From the NCBI GenBank assembly GCA_039602395.1, contig JBCNJP010000006.1:8834766-8898765 (forward strand): 64,000 nt of DNA, given 5' to 3'. This DNA is from Deinandra increscens subsp. villosa (lineage: Eukaryota; Streptophyta; Magnoliopsida; Asterales; Asteraceae). The notes below the pieces were generated by a model. The model did no database searches. It had not been told where the DNA came from and was given only the letters and a program-made list of their open reading frames with translations. Positions 25,201 through 36,456 of the stretch are shown piece after piece. Both the position numbers and the translations under genes were made by a program. Numbering within the stretch: position 1 is the stretch's first letter; the number at the start of each line of letters is the position of its first letter.

Positions 25201-25603
25201 GTTTTTGGGGGAGAGATTAGTGTCTTGGCAATGCAAGAAGCAAACCTCGGTTGCAACATCTACTGCTGAGGCAGAATATGTGGCTGCTTCAAGTTGTTGT
25301 TCACAAGTTTTATGGATACAACAGCAGTTACGTGACTACAGTTTGAATTTTCTAACTACTCCAATTTACATTGATAACTCGGCTGCTGTTTCTATCACGA
25401 AAAACCCTGTTCAGCATTCGAAAACAAAGCATATTGACATAAGATATCATTTTATCCGGGATTGTTATGAGAAGAAACTAATTGATTTGCAGAAAATTAT
25501 TACAGATCTTCAACAAGTTGATTTGTTCACAAAAGCTTTTGACAAAACTTGTTTTAAATTTTTGTTGCAAATCAATGGGATTACTAGATTGAATGCCAAC
25601 TAA
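22208..25603 (+). pseudogene. pol: Element C pol: protease to RNase H (broken)
   Basis: Protease region V-V-D-C-G-A-S-R-H-M near 22244, with Cys in the S/T place of the usual D-S/T-G. The GAG-pre-integrase finger (H-H-C-M-G-H ... C-V-F-C) and integrase core (H-M-D-L-F-G-P, D-N-G-T-E, E-R-K-N-R-T-L-I-E) span 22600-23250. RT lies at 24100-24850 with [10 protein letters not shown] and Y-V-D-D (near 24668). RNase H runs to 25603 with A-Y-S-D-S-D-Y-G-G-C and H-I-D-I-R-Y-H-F-I. Frameshifts near 22640 and 23798; stops near 23052, 23310 and 24986. Lineage as for A. Confidence 0.92.
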
Positions 25604-25662
25604 ACTGTTTCAGTTGATCATTTTTCATTTTTGTTAATTTTTTCCTTTGTTTTCTGCTTTTT

Positions 25663-25671
25663 AGGGGGAGA
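25663..25671 (+). other. Internal polypurine tract of element C
   Basis: AGGGGGAGA about 60 bases after the pol stop, sharing GGGGGAG with the 3' polypurine tract at 30826-30834. It could prime a second plus strand. The matching site in E is at 57013. Confidence 0.45.
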
Positions 25672-26078
25672 TTTATATGAAAAAATACAAAATTATGTGT
25701 TTTTCTGTATTGAAAAATGAAAAAGCATAAAAAAATTGGAAAATCCAAAAACATAAAAAAATGGAAAAATCAAAAATGGATAAATGTGATCCAACCTTGT
25801 GAGAAATGATGGTACATCAGTGAATGTTACTGACCATGGATAAAATAGATTAAAAAGTTGTAGGTTCTTGTATGTTTCATTGAATGTGTCAATCAATATC
25901 TGATACTTGCCAGTATGATATAAACATAATGCTTGCTTGAAATCTGTGGTGTAACATAATTCTCGTGGGTAAGTAATCTTGATAAAAGATGAAAAATGCA
26001 AAAATAGAATAACTAAGTGTTCTAGTGTACGCATGCGTTCTTTTGAAAGATTTAAATTTGTTTGATTTTCTTTATTTT

Positions 26079-26318
26079 GTCAAACGATCGGACATTCTCT
26101 GCGTATCGAAAGATCGACCTGATCATTGTTCGTTTGACGTTCTGCTTTCTTTTCTCGGTGTTTCGTATAACTCATCGGACTTTCTCTGCGTGTACGGGAG
26201 TACCGACCTGATTGTTGTTGAGTTATACAATTTTAACTTGTTTTTGCTTTCTTATTTTCCTAAACAATCGGACTTTCTCTGCGTATCGAAAGATCGACCT
26301 GATTGTTGTTTGTTTAGG
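26079..26318 (+). promoter_or_regulatory. Triple covarying RNA hairpin module, element C
   Basis: Three hairpins at 26079-26138, 26165-26228 and 26259-26318. Each has an outer stem (GTCAAAC/GTTTGAC; GTATAACT/AGTTATAC; CCTAAAC/GTTTAGG), a lower inner stem ATCGG paired with CC(T)GAT with one bulged T, a conserved 5' internal strand ACTTTCTCTG (ACATTCTCTG in unit 1), a CG clamp with a bulged T, and an apical stem capped by a GNRA tetraloop (ATC-GAAA-GAT, GTAC-GGGA-GTAC, ATC-GAAA-GAT). A T-rich strand of about 7 bases lies unpaired before the closing arm. The stems differ in sequence but keep pairing. It lies between pol and ORF2 on the coding strand. I do not recognise the motif. Confidence 0.8.
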
Positions 26319-27001
26319 GTTCTGCTTTCTTTTTGCATGAAACACTACAAACGACTTATATCTGTAAATATTCATGAATGAATAAAAGAAAAAGAAAAAT
26401 CAAAAATATAATAAAATCAGATTCTCAAATTACTTGGATTTGTGGGTGCCACGATTTCTATGGTTGATAGATATACCTAAGTCATATCAGAAAGCAGTAA
26501 AAATTGATTTGATTTGACTAAAATAAACATGAAAATGTTGTATTTGTGATCTGCTTGGCTTGCATGCTGAATACATTGAAATTGAAGTGTGTTATGTGCA
26601 TATCACTGGTATGATCTCACGTTGTGATCTTTCTCACAAAAATATAAATTATTGCGTTCAAATTTCTAGTTTCAGTTGTTTTGTTATTTCTGAAAATTCC
26701 AAAAAGATTTTTGGTGTGTTTTAGCTTAAGTTCGAAAAATCAAAAAGATTTTGGTGTGTTTTGACATAAAATTTGATAAAAGTCAAAAAGATTTTCATTC
26801 TGCGTTATTTTGGATCAACTGAATTCAGATATGGCAAATTGTTGTTGATCGAACCAAAATCATTGCTTAAATCAGCTCATCAAATCTTAATTTGACAAAG
26901 TGTGATTTTTTGGAGAAAAATTTCAAAGTTAAATGAACAGGGGCAAAATGGTAAAAAGTGGTCCGGCATACCATATGGTACATGGGGCGAACCATTTCAC
27001 A

Positions 27002-27684
27002 TATAAAAGGGATTTTCTGGTTCGTGATACGCATAACCTGCGTACCAGCTCCGAACCTTATTCCGAAAACCCTAAAATCACCTCTGTAGTTTTTCTTCGA
27101 TTTCTCAAGATATAACAAACCTCTGCTCGAGATTTTTGTTGCTACAGGTAGATCTTGTGATTGCGAATCATCTGGTGGTCTTGGATTGCATTTTGGTGAT
27201 CTCGTTTTCATGATTTTTGAGATTAAAGTCTCGGTTTTTCGCTAAATCGAATGGGGGGTTGGTTTAATGGCTTATCATTGATCTCAATCCATTCTAAGCA
27301 CATGTACTGGGTCGGTTTTTGGTCTATAACAAAACCTAATTGATCGATTTCAACACAAAAACGATTTGGATTGTCAAAATTGAAATTGTCTCTTCGGTTA
27401 ATTGTTCCTCCGCCGTACCACATGGTACGCGGTGTACCAGATTGGTACGTGACCTAAAGTGGTCCGTATCTGGTTCGTTTGACCTTTCTGGTACGTGGTC
27501 AACGATTCTGGTTCGCCGTACCAGATTTGGTTCGTATGACCAATTTGGTCCGTGAATGGTTCGTTGGTAAATTTTTCCAAAAAGTTAATCGTGTGAGCGT
27601 TTCGAATTGAATTAGAATCAGTTGTAAACGGTTTTGGTTCTATCTCATGATTTTAATGATTGTTCGTGTTTATGTTTTTCAGAA
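27002..27684 (+). promoter_or_regulatory. Promoter-like region and 5' intron ahead of ORF2, element C
   Basis: TATAAAAG (27002-27009) is followed by a leader typical of plant genes (CCGAAAACCCTAAAATC, pyrimidine stretch). A donor-like CAG|GTAGAT at 27147/27148 and an acceptor-like TTTTTCAG ending at 27682 would define a 535-base intron. The acceptor lies two bases before the ORF2 ATG at 27685. This suggests ORF2 is transcribed on its own. The prediction is by eye. Confidence 0.5.
27418..27565 (+). repeat. GGTACG/GGTCCG repeat upstream of ORF2, element C
   Basis: About a dozen TGGTACG, TGGTCCG and TGGTTCG words inside the putative 5' intron, matching the gag leader repeat at 18415-18720 of the same element. 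Confidence 0.7.
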
Positions 27685-30600
27685 ATGGCGTTAAAATCAA
27701 ATGATGAACACAATATTTGTGCTTATCTAAGTGCATCTGCTCGATGGAAACCACATTTTCTTGGCATATTTGATTTTTTGGAAAGATCGAGAATTTACTA
27801 TGCTGCCACTCATGAATGTACTCCGTACAAGGATTTACTCATAATGTTCTGGAATACTACTCAAGTGGACTGTTCTGTGGAACCTTCTGTAATTCGTGCA
27901 AGAATTCTTCAAACTGACGTGACTGTATCTGAAGCAGATGTATGTAGAGTTTTGAGATTAAACGATCAATCGACTTTTCCGACAATATTTGATGAAATTG
28001 GCTTGGTGGCGTTGCTACGAAGAATAAGGTATGATGGATACTTATATGATTCTTGGCTTCTTAAGTTGGATCTGAGTCCTCCATACAAATATTTGATGCA
28101 CGTGGTTATCAAATGTTTTGGAAATCGTTTAAGGGGTCATGATGTGTTTGACATGAAGATTCTATCCTTCTTTTATGCTTTGGTGATGAACCGAGAGTTA
28201 AATTTTTCTGGATGGATCTTCAACTACATGAAAGAGAATATCTTGTCAAAACAAAACAAGAGTGTCATGTATCCAAGGTTTCTACAAATGATCTTAAATG
28301 ATCTACATCCAAATCTTCCAAAGAATCCAGTAGCTATCTTGGTTTTAAAGCACATAAATGAAGTTGCTATGGGAAAGCTACTAGTTTATCAGAAGAGGAA
28401 AGGACTGGCGAATGTACCTCCTCCAGTTAAACATTTGATTGGTCATTTGGCCAGACCTGATTGTGTAGCTCCTGCGAATGGTGCTGTAAGACATGATGAT
28501 AGTTCGGATGATGAATTAGAGTATGATGACAGAGGTTATCCTGTTGAGGAAGATGAGAATGAGGAAGAAGATCAAGGTGAACCAGCAAACCAAGAACCCA
28601 ATGTGCAACAACCTGTAAATCAAGACCCTGTACCTCACCAAAATCAAGAGCAAGTTAATCAAGAGAATGTTGTTAAACCTGAGGCTGTTAATGTTCAGGA
28701 TGATGAGATGATTGATGATGCTGATGTTTCTGGAGATGATGCTAGTGAGAGTTCGTCTGATACTGATTCAGATTCTGGTGATTATGTGGAAATCTTGCAT
28801 AATACCAAAGGTATTCAAGTAAAGAAAGGTTCTAAACAACATATTGAATACTTGAAGTCAAAGAATTTGGATACTTCAAAGTATGAACATAGAACCAAAC
28901 AGGCTGAAGATAGAGATGATAATGATGATCCGTCTTATACTCCTGCTATGGAGGAGCCTGTTAGGAAGATAAAGACTGCAGATAAAGGGAAAGCTCCTAT
29001 GTTGTTCATTGGCAAGCGGTTTAAACGTTTGGCTAGGCCAAACATGACAGTGAAGCAGGGTTCATTCCTTTCCGATGCTCGGAAAGAAGGTAGCAATCCA
29101 CCTAGTAAGAAGCAAAAGGTGACAAATCAGTCTTCAATTTCAGATCAACCAACCACAAAATCTGCTAATGTTCAAAGTTCCAGTATTCCACCTGTTAGAA
29201 AGCTGATTATCAGAAAGCCTTCTACTTCTGTTTCTGCATCAACCACTGCTGCTTCTACAACATCTACTATTTCTTCTACTGATTTGAAGCTTGCATTACA
29301 TCAAACCAGACTTGATGAGTTGGAATCAACAAATCGTCAGCAAGCTGATGAAATTAGAGGCTTAAAGAATCTGGTATAGGAAATGGTGTCTAGAGATCAG
29401 TTAAAAGATCGTGAGATTGCTAAATTACAACAACTTTCTCTTTCTCTGGGTGAGCAGTTAAATCTTTTGCTCAAAGCCTTACCTGCTCAGGGGGAGAGAA
29501 GACCAAATCCTGAGGAAAGTTGTTGAGAAGATGATGATCTTTTGAAATATTTGAATGAGGATCCTAACCCTGAAGGAATTGTTGGTGGAATTGGTTCTGG
29601 TGCTGGTGCAGCTGGAACATCTGCTGCTGCCGGAACATCTGCTGCATCTCAGGGGGAGTCGTCTGAAAAAGAGATTTATGATGTAACTCCGATTACCAGG
29701 GTTGAGTTAGGAGAAGGGGAGTTTATAAATCCATATTTGAAAGAGCAACTAGCTGCTATCTTTGCTTTGAATGTGGATGATATTGACAAAGTCCTTTTGC
29801 TGATCCATACAAAGAAGAAGATTCAGATGATAATATTGATTATGAAGAGGAACATGTAGAAGTTGAGGATATGACTGCTGAAGAGTATCCAGATGATCCT
29901 AAAGTTTATGGAAATTTTTCTGATAATGATCAGTCTGGAGGTTTCAGTTTCTTTGGCAAAGAAGATGAAGATAAAGTTGATGAAGAAACAAAGAAGAAAG
30001 AGTCTGAAAAACAACCAGAATCAACTGAGTCTGAGAATTTGTCAGAAGAACAAGGTTATTTGATGCCTGGTTGAAAGAGTAGAGAGCTAAGAAGCTGCCA
30101 ATAGTGAAACCGACAAAAGTTGTTGATCAGAAGAAATTCTTTGACAGGAAAGGTGGAGAAGCTACTGGTAGTATAATCAGTTGGATGTTTTATTCAGAAC
30201 TCAAGTGCTATGCTATAAAGAAAGAGTTTGGAGTTATGTACTTGAAGCATGCTACAAGATTTAGCACTTTGCCAGTTTGTGATGTTCGAGATTTGTCAAG
30301 AAAACCATTTTTGAATCATGGAAGTGATAAGTTGGCAGAGTTCTTCAAGAACAAATTGATAGAAGAATGTCAAGGCAAATTCAGATTTTTAATTCCTCAA
30401 AGGCCGAAGTATTCTGAACATCCTACTGATATTCATCCAAAAACTGGAAGACCGGTTGTGATTCTAAAGTACAAGAAGTCGGTTCAGATGAAGAAAATAC
30501 CATTAAAGAAGCTTGAGCAAGATTTTATGAAGACATTAAGATGGTGGTATTATGATGAGAATACTTGAGAAGCAGTGGTGGTGGTCAAAGAGGAGAACAA

Positions 30601-30817
30601 AGTGGTCAGGTTTTATGATCAAATGTGGTTGATCAACTTGTCCAAAGATGATATAGACAAACTCTATCACAATAACATTTTGTATAAAGCTGAGCATGCT
30701 GAGCAAGCCTTACAGTTTCAACGAGTGATTAGAGTGTGTTTTGCTTTTGGAATTCATGCTGGAAACAATCAAACACAGCATTGGAAGAAGACTGAGACAA
30801 AAGCTTCTGAAGACTAG
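27685..30817 (+). pseudogene. Element C ORF2, env-position protein (broken)
   Basis: ATG 27685 is preferred over 27634 because it follows the acceptor-like AG. The first about 240 residues form a compact domain (W-K-P-H-F-L-G-I-F-D-F-L, F-F-Y-A-L-V, M-Y-P-R-F-L-Q-M-I-L-N) that aligns with ORF2 of element A and resembles the plant transposon-associated domain family seen in many daisy-family copia elements (recognition from memory). An acidic, Q/N-rich stretch, a basic stretch and a Ser/Thr-rich tail ending in a heptad-like helix follow. Stops near 29377 and 29524 and frame changes near 29800 and 30070 break the C-terminal half, which ends with a basic domain (30104-30817). No signal peptide or membrane segment was seen, which argues against a true envelope protein. 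Confidence 0.75.
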
Positions 30818-30825
30818 CACAAGAC

Positions 30826-30834
30826 AAGGGGGAG
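30826..30834 (+). other. 3' polypurine tract of element C
   Basis: AAGGGGGAG just before the 3' LTR, the plus-strand primer site. Confidence 0.88.
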
Positions 30835-30836
30835 TT

Positions 30837-31188
30837 TGTTACAGCATGTTTTGATGTCTAGTGCTAGGTCTAGGTATTTGTCTATGTATTTAATAGTTTT
30901 GTTTAAACTGGTCTCAGCGTACCAGTGGCGGACCAGATGGTACGCACGGACCATCTGGTACGTTGGTTAGTTGGTACACTGGACAGGTTTAGTATAAATA
31001 GTTAAGTTCGATTAGAGAGAGTTCAATTGTGAGAGTTGTTGCTTAACTGTGTGTTTTCAAGTGTGTTCTCTCTGTAATCTCTCTCTTGTAAACGAGCTTG
31101 TGATCTATTGAAGAATCGTTTATTTACCTTGTTGTGTACCGAATCCGATTACAATCATGCATTAGCAAGATCATATACGTGTTTTACA
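30837..31188 (+). repeat. 3' LTR of element C
   Basis: 352 bases, TGTTACAG to TTTTACA, about 4% different from the 5' LTR. Followed by CAAAC at 31189-31193. Confidence 0.95.
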
Positions 31189-31193
31189 CAAAC
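31189..31193. repeat. Target-site duplication of element C, right
   Basis: CAAAC, matching 17841-17845. Confidence 0.95.
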
Positions 31194-31441
31194 TCCTGGA
31201 GACTCCCATTCTTGCTGATAACAATAGTGTCATCTCCATAACAAACAATCCAGTCAAACACTCCAAGACCAAACACATTGATATAAGGTACCATTTTATT
31301 AGAGATTGTGTAGAAAAGAACTTAATCAAATTACAAAAGGTTCATACTGATCTTCAACTGGCTGATCTTTTTACTAAAGCATTTGATGAGGCTAGGTTTT
31401 TCTTCCTCATCATAGCCATTGGAATGATGAATTTTGAATAA
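31194..31441 (+). pseudogene. pol: Element A RNase H, C-terminal end
   Basis: Resumes the element A pol after element C. Contains D-N-N-S-V-I-S-I-T-N-N-P, K-T-K-H-I-D-I-R-Y-H-F-I-R-D and L-A-D-L-F-T-K-A-F, the usual end of copia RNase H, with TAA at 31439-31441. It joins 17845 in sense once C and one CAAAC copy are removed. Confidence 0.92.
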
Positions 31442-32274
31442 ATTTTTGCTCTTAAGTTGCTGTTTTCTGTCTACATTTTTGCCATATCAACTGTGCGCTT
31501 TCAAAGTCTTAAATCCATTGCTTCAAAACATGAAAATCATCTGTTCATAACTAAAGTGATCAAAATTTGTCAAAACTATTGAGTTATGTGATTTTCTTAT
31601 GTTTCTACACCTTTGATTAAGTTCCAGGAGAACTTAGTGCTTGTTTATTATTACAGAATAAGTTCCTGAGAAACTTTTTCCTACTGGAAAAGTTCCGAGG
31701 TAACTTATTCCCGTATTTTCTCTCATGAAGAGATGTTCCTGAGGAACTCTCTCAATCTTCTAATTCTGTTTCAAAGTGTTTTATAAGTATTCCAGGAGTA
31801 ATTATGCTTCCTAGGAAAATTTCCAGGGGAAGTGTTCCAAAGGAAATTGAAGAGGATAACTTTCAAGTACTGAAGAAAGCTCCGAGGGAACTTAAATATT
31901 CCGAGGAAACTCTTTGTTCCTGAGGAAAAGTTCCGGAGGAACTTTAATGAGTGATTAAATCTTTTAGATTTAATGGACCCCACCCAGGCGTTAAACTGTT
32001 GCACGGTACAACTTACTATGCACTAACAGTGACGGCTAACCGCCCAGGCCCACCAATCACACGATCAACACTTTCGTTAGTTTTCCCTCTCTCTCTCTCT
32101 CTCTCATATACCTATAACTCCGTTTGAAATCCTTCATTTCACGAAACCCTTAAACACAAAATTCCCAACTTCTCTTTGTTCTCTCCCAATTCCAACTGCA
32201 AAAACCATCATCGTTCATAACCCTAATCTCAATTTCATCCACAATTTCAAGCTTGCTACTCAACTTAAGAACAC
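31442..32274 (+). promoter_or_regulatory. Spacer and promoter-like leader ahead of ORF2, element A
   Basis: Bases 31620-31945 hold about a dozen TTCC-x-GGAA palindromic words (such as TTCCGGAGGAAC), the same motif as in the LTR of A. Bases 32085-32275 look like a plant core promoter and 5' UTR: a CT repeat, TATA-like ATATACCTATAACT, then a pyrimidine-rich leader with ACCCTAA up to ATG 32275. No intron signal was evident. Confidence 0.45.
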
Positions 32275-35200
32275 ATGGCGAAGTTCGTGTTTGTTGATGA
32301 ACACAATCAGAGGGCGCTTTTGGTGAAATCGGCCAAATCAGTGGGCTTTGACGGTATGATTGATTCCCTAACTGCCTCTGAATTGAATTTTGCTTTAACA
32401 GTGAACCCCACCATATATGATGAGGCGATTATGCATTTCTGGCACTATGCTGATGTCAGTGCTCGAGATGAATGCGGCAAAATTGTTATGCGAATCTATG
32501 TGACTGAACAGATGATCAGCGATAGTTTATAGTTAAGAGATGCCGATGGCATAACTGTTGTTCCCCTGAAGGAGTATCAACTCACCCTCATGGGTATAGG
32601 CTATGGAGGAAACCCGATGAGCAAAACTGTTAAGAAGTGCCACTTACCACCAGTTTGGAGATTCTTGGCACACACCATCCTTGCTTGCCTTACACCCAGA
32701 AGATCACATGAAGAGCTGAGTGATCTTCAGGCCACTGCTATGCATGCCTTGATCAGAGGTGAGTCTTACAATTTTTCCAAAATGATTTTTTAATGGAATG
32801 AGGGAAAATATGAAGAAACCATTTTACATGTACCCCAGGTTTCTTCAACACATTTTAAATACAAATTTCCTTGTTGTTCCTCAAGGTGGCACAATCTACC
32901 ACCTAAAACCACTTTCTGAAAAATTGTTCTCATATTGTTCATCTGAAAAGGCTGCTGCTAGATGCCTTGGAGTGGAAAATGACCATCCACTACCTATTCC
33001 AAGGAATATCCCTGCACAAAATGTGCAAGGAGAACCAGCAGCTGAGGTCATTGCTGTTGAGCAACCTCTAGAGCTTAATGCTCCTGACCAAGCAGAGAAA
33101 AATGCTCCAATTGAGCAAATTGCTCAAGACCAGAATGTGCACTCTGCCCTAGTTGACAACACTGGAGACGCCCCAACCAGTGTTGAACCCACAACTGCAA
33201 CTATTACTGACCCTGCACCTAAACTTTTTACATTCCAATACACAAGTAAAAGGGTCAAACAACCAAAACTTTCCACCTCCACTTCCATGCCCATAAACAC
33301 TGAAATATCACAAGTTGTAGAGAGGGAGACAAGGTCTGCTCCACCTTTGTCACCTCCACCTAGCCTAACCGAAAGCCATGAGGTTGACCCACTATCACCT
33401 CATCATCATAAGCCAGGATTTAGCCTAATACAAGATGCTGCTTCACTTGGAGCTGGACCTTCATCTGATTTGAATGTACAAATCCCATTCACTTTCTTAG
33501 ACTCCTCAAACCTAAACCAAAATATAACCATGAGTGAAGAAGGTAACCCTGCTCATTCTCCACTTGATAATCTCTTCACTTACCCCACAATGGAAGATGA
33601 TCACCCCCACTCTACTAATAAAGAGATAAACATTAGGAGTGAAGAAAATGTCTATATAGAAAGGGCTGCCACTACAATTGGATCCTCAATGGGACAATTG
33701 GTCAGTGGTAACATAAATCAGTCCCATTCTATGGCAACTAGCAGCCATAAACAACCAAGGGAACCTGCAAAGGAACCTGAGGGGACTTCTATGCTTGCTG
33801 GGAATCCCAGGTGCCAAGAAAACCAGGGTGTTGAATCTAATCATGCTAGGCTTGATGATTCTTCTTTGCTCCATGATACTGGTAAAACAGTTGAGGGCAG
33901 TATGTTACTTGATGAATTGACGACAAATCAAACTATACTGCAGCAACAATTGCAGTCCCTGCTTGGAACCATCAAAGAGCGGGATGACCTCATTCTGAAG
34001 CTAAAGGCAGAGAAGGCTAGTGCCTCAAACCCACTTGGTAAAGCTGATGCTGCCAAAAAGGGGGAGATAGCTAGTTCTTCACAAATACTAGATGCTGCTG
34101 CTGCTAAATCATCTGAATCTGATGTTGAAATGGAATTTGACATTGAAGAGAGGCTGCCTGAAGATCTAAGACAAAGGTTGTTCAGAGCCAGTGGTGTGAA
34201 GCCCTTAAACTCTTTGGAAGGTTTGCTTTCCACTCATATGGATCAATTGCTGCAGACAACACCTGAAGAGTTCAAAACAAGTTATATAGCCTTCACAAGG
34301 TATATAATGACTCTGTCTGGTGCTCACCCTCACAACATCAAGAAGGTCAAAGCATATATGGAAGATGCCTATCTGTCCAATGAGCAAAAATATCTAAAGA
34401 CAGGTCAAGATTTGTCATCAACTGAAGGTGATGAGTTTGATGGAGAAATAGAACTTGGTGATGAAGTTACAGCACCAATAACAAGAGAACATGGTGAAGA
34501 AGAGATCACAATAACTGCTGCAACCACTGTTGCAATCACTGAACCAGTATCAGATGCAAACCTTGTAGAAGTTTAGGTAATACATGCTTTACTTGATTTA
34601 TCTGCTAATCAAGCTTCTGCACCTACTTCTGCACAGGTTACAACCAATGTGCATTCTGAAGTGCTTCCTGTAGAATCTCCTAAGGAAGCTACTCCGGAAG
34701 ATTTGCCCACTGCTGAGATCCAGGAGGAAAAGTTATTCCTGAGGAAAATTTCACTACTGAGATTGTTCCGAGGGAAGTTACTTCGGAAGTTGCTCCAGAG
34801 CAACCAGTTGTGACTATACCAAGGGAAGTTACCTCGGAAGCCAGTCCCAATTTGGTTACTGTGGAAGTCAGCAATGTGACTATTCCTGAGCAAGTTATAT
34901 CGGAAGCCAGTCACAGTGCTGCAACCTCACTCCTTGAGTCTTCCATGGCGGCTGCAACTGATGATGCTAAAGACAAAGAGGATAGTGATATCTCTGGTTT
35001 CAATGAAATATGATAATGATAACCAAGGCACAGGTGCTCATTTTCAAGGAGATGACCCTGAATCAACTGCCTTCATTAATAAAATGGTGACGGAGGATCT
35101 TGAGCTAGTTCAGAAACAGAAGGAGGAACTAGAGAAGCAAGAGGTTACATCTTTTGAAGAGCGGAAGAAGGTAATTGTTGAAGAAGGCTATTACAAGCAA

Positions 35201-36385
35201 GTCTCTAAGAACAAAGACCTACTGAAATTTATTACTGAAGCAAGGAGAAGATCTGATGCTTATATTGAATGGAGAATTGCTAAAGCTCAACAACAAGGTC
35301 ACCTAGACAAAGTTGAAAAGCATATATCTGTGTTGGAGAGCAACTACAGAAAGATTAGGCTGAAGGGAAATGAAGAGAACAGAATTCTCATGTCTCAGTT
35401 CAGAGAACTACTTAAAACTAAGAAGTGGTTTCCCGCTGCTGAAGTTCATATGATGCAAGCTCCAGATTTGTTCAACTAGATGTACATGATTCAATGCATT
35501 GCAGCTGACAATATCAAGGCAAAGGAAGAGAAGAAAGTTGTTGACAGAGCCTTGTAGCAAGAGAGGCATGGCACCAAATTTCAGAAGCTTTCTAAAGAAG
35601 ATGAGTTGCTGATCCTCAGATGGTATTTCGTTGAAATCAGAGGAGGATATGCCAAAAGCATCAACTCAAGAAAGTATGCCACTTTCAGGGATGATTATGA
35701 CAATATCAGAAGAGAAGAGATTGCCAAGGCAAATGCTGCTGGTGAACACCCTCCACTAGGTATGTATGATCTCTTTGATATTGAGCATCCTGATGGTTTT
35801 GAAGCTTTCAAGAGAACCAAGAAGAGGAAAGCCCCTGCCACTGCAACTGGCCCAGTCAAAATGCCTAGAACCAGCATGATACAAGGCATTCTTGACTCTG
35901 TTTCCAACCCTTCCTTCTCTACATCACAGCCTGTCCCTGTTACTTCACAACCTGAACCTACCCCTGCTCAAACATCAAACACTCCCTGCCAACCACTTTC
36001 TCCTCCACCACAATCACCACTTGAATCACCATCTCCACCACCGTCATCACCAACCATGCCTACTCAGTTAGAAATTGAAACCTTACTTCTTTTTGACAAA
36101 CCACAATCTTCTGAACCTTTTCCTAAGAGAAGAAGGAAACTGATTTTAGAGGTTTCTGATGAAGAAGATGATGCATCAGAACCTGCTAACCCTGCAATTG
36201 AGCCACTTGCTAAAATCACCAGGATTGAGCTCATAAACAGATTAAAGAAATATTTCTTCCGTATGAGCAATGGTGAAGTCTTGGAGGGAAATCAGTTAAA
36301 GCTAGAAGAATGGAACAAAGTGCATCAAACAGAAATTATCAAGGTTTTTTATAACAAAAAGTTCAAGGTTGATTTGAGTAGATGA
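32275..36385 (+). pseudogene. Element A ORF2, env-position protein (broken)
   Basis: ATG 32275 opens a domain aligning with ORF2 of element C: F-W-H-Y-A-D-V, a helical block, then M-Y-P-R-F-L-Q-H-I-L-N at about 32830. A TAG at 32530-32532 and a one-base slip in a T6 run near 32790 break it. A long Pro/Ser/Asn-rich region follows to 34576 (TAG), then a charged coiled-coil-like region (35000-35479), a stop, and a Pro-rich tail with a basic end (36180-36385). The 34.68-34.91 kb part repeats the TTCC/GGAA motif in codons. No membrane segment. Function unknown; position and homology with C are the evidence. Confidence 0.72.
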
Positions 36386-36445
36386 TGAGCACGAGCATAC
36401 ATGAAGAACACAACATCTAGTACAAGCTTTTTGGCAGCAACATCT

Positions 36446-36455
36446 TAGGGGGAGA
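36446..36455 (+). other. 3' polypurine tract of element A
   Basis: TTAGGGGGAGA-type tract directly before the 3' LTR. Confidence 0.85.
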
Positions 36456-36456
36456 T

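Larger units (their letters stand above)
17846..31188 (+). mobile_element. Element C: copia retrotransposon with RNA hairpins and ORF2
   Basis: 13,343 bases: LTRs 17846-18198 and 30837-31188, primer site 18201, long leader, gag, pol, internal polypurine tract, triple hairpin, internal promoter-like region, ORF2, and polypurine tract at 30826. Flanked by CAAAC. The LTRs differ at about 15 of 352 positions by eye. Related to element E in gag, leader style, post-pol spacer and hairpins. It is inserted in the RNase H of A and reads the same way. Confidence 0.95.

Noticed and set aside
26079..26318. Hammerhead or other known small self-cleaving ribozyme
   Set aside because: GAAA and CTGAT words are present, but the hammerhead core order (CTGATGA, stem, GAAA, cleavage GTC/GTA) is missing and the GAAA lies in an apical tetraloop.
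27685..30817. Retroviral envelope gene
   Set aside because: Only the position fits. No signal peptide, membrane segment or cleavage site was seen.
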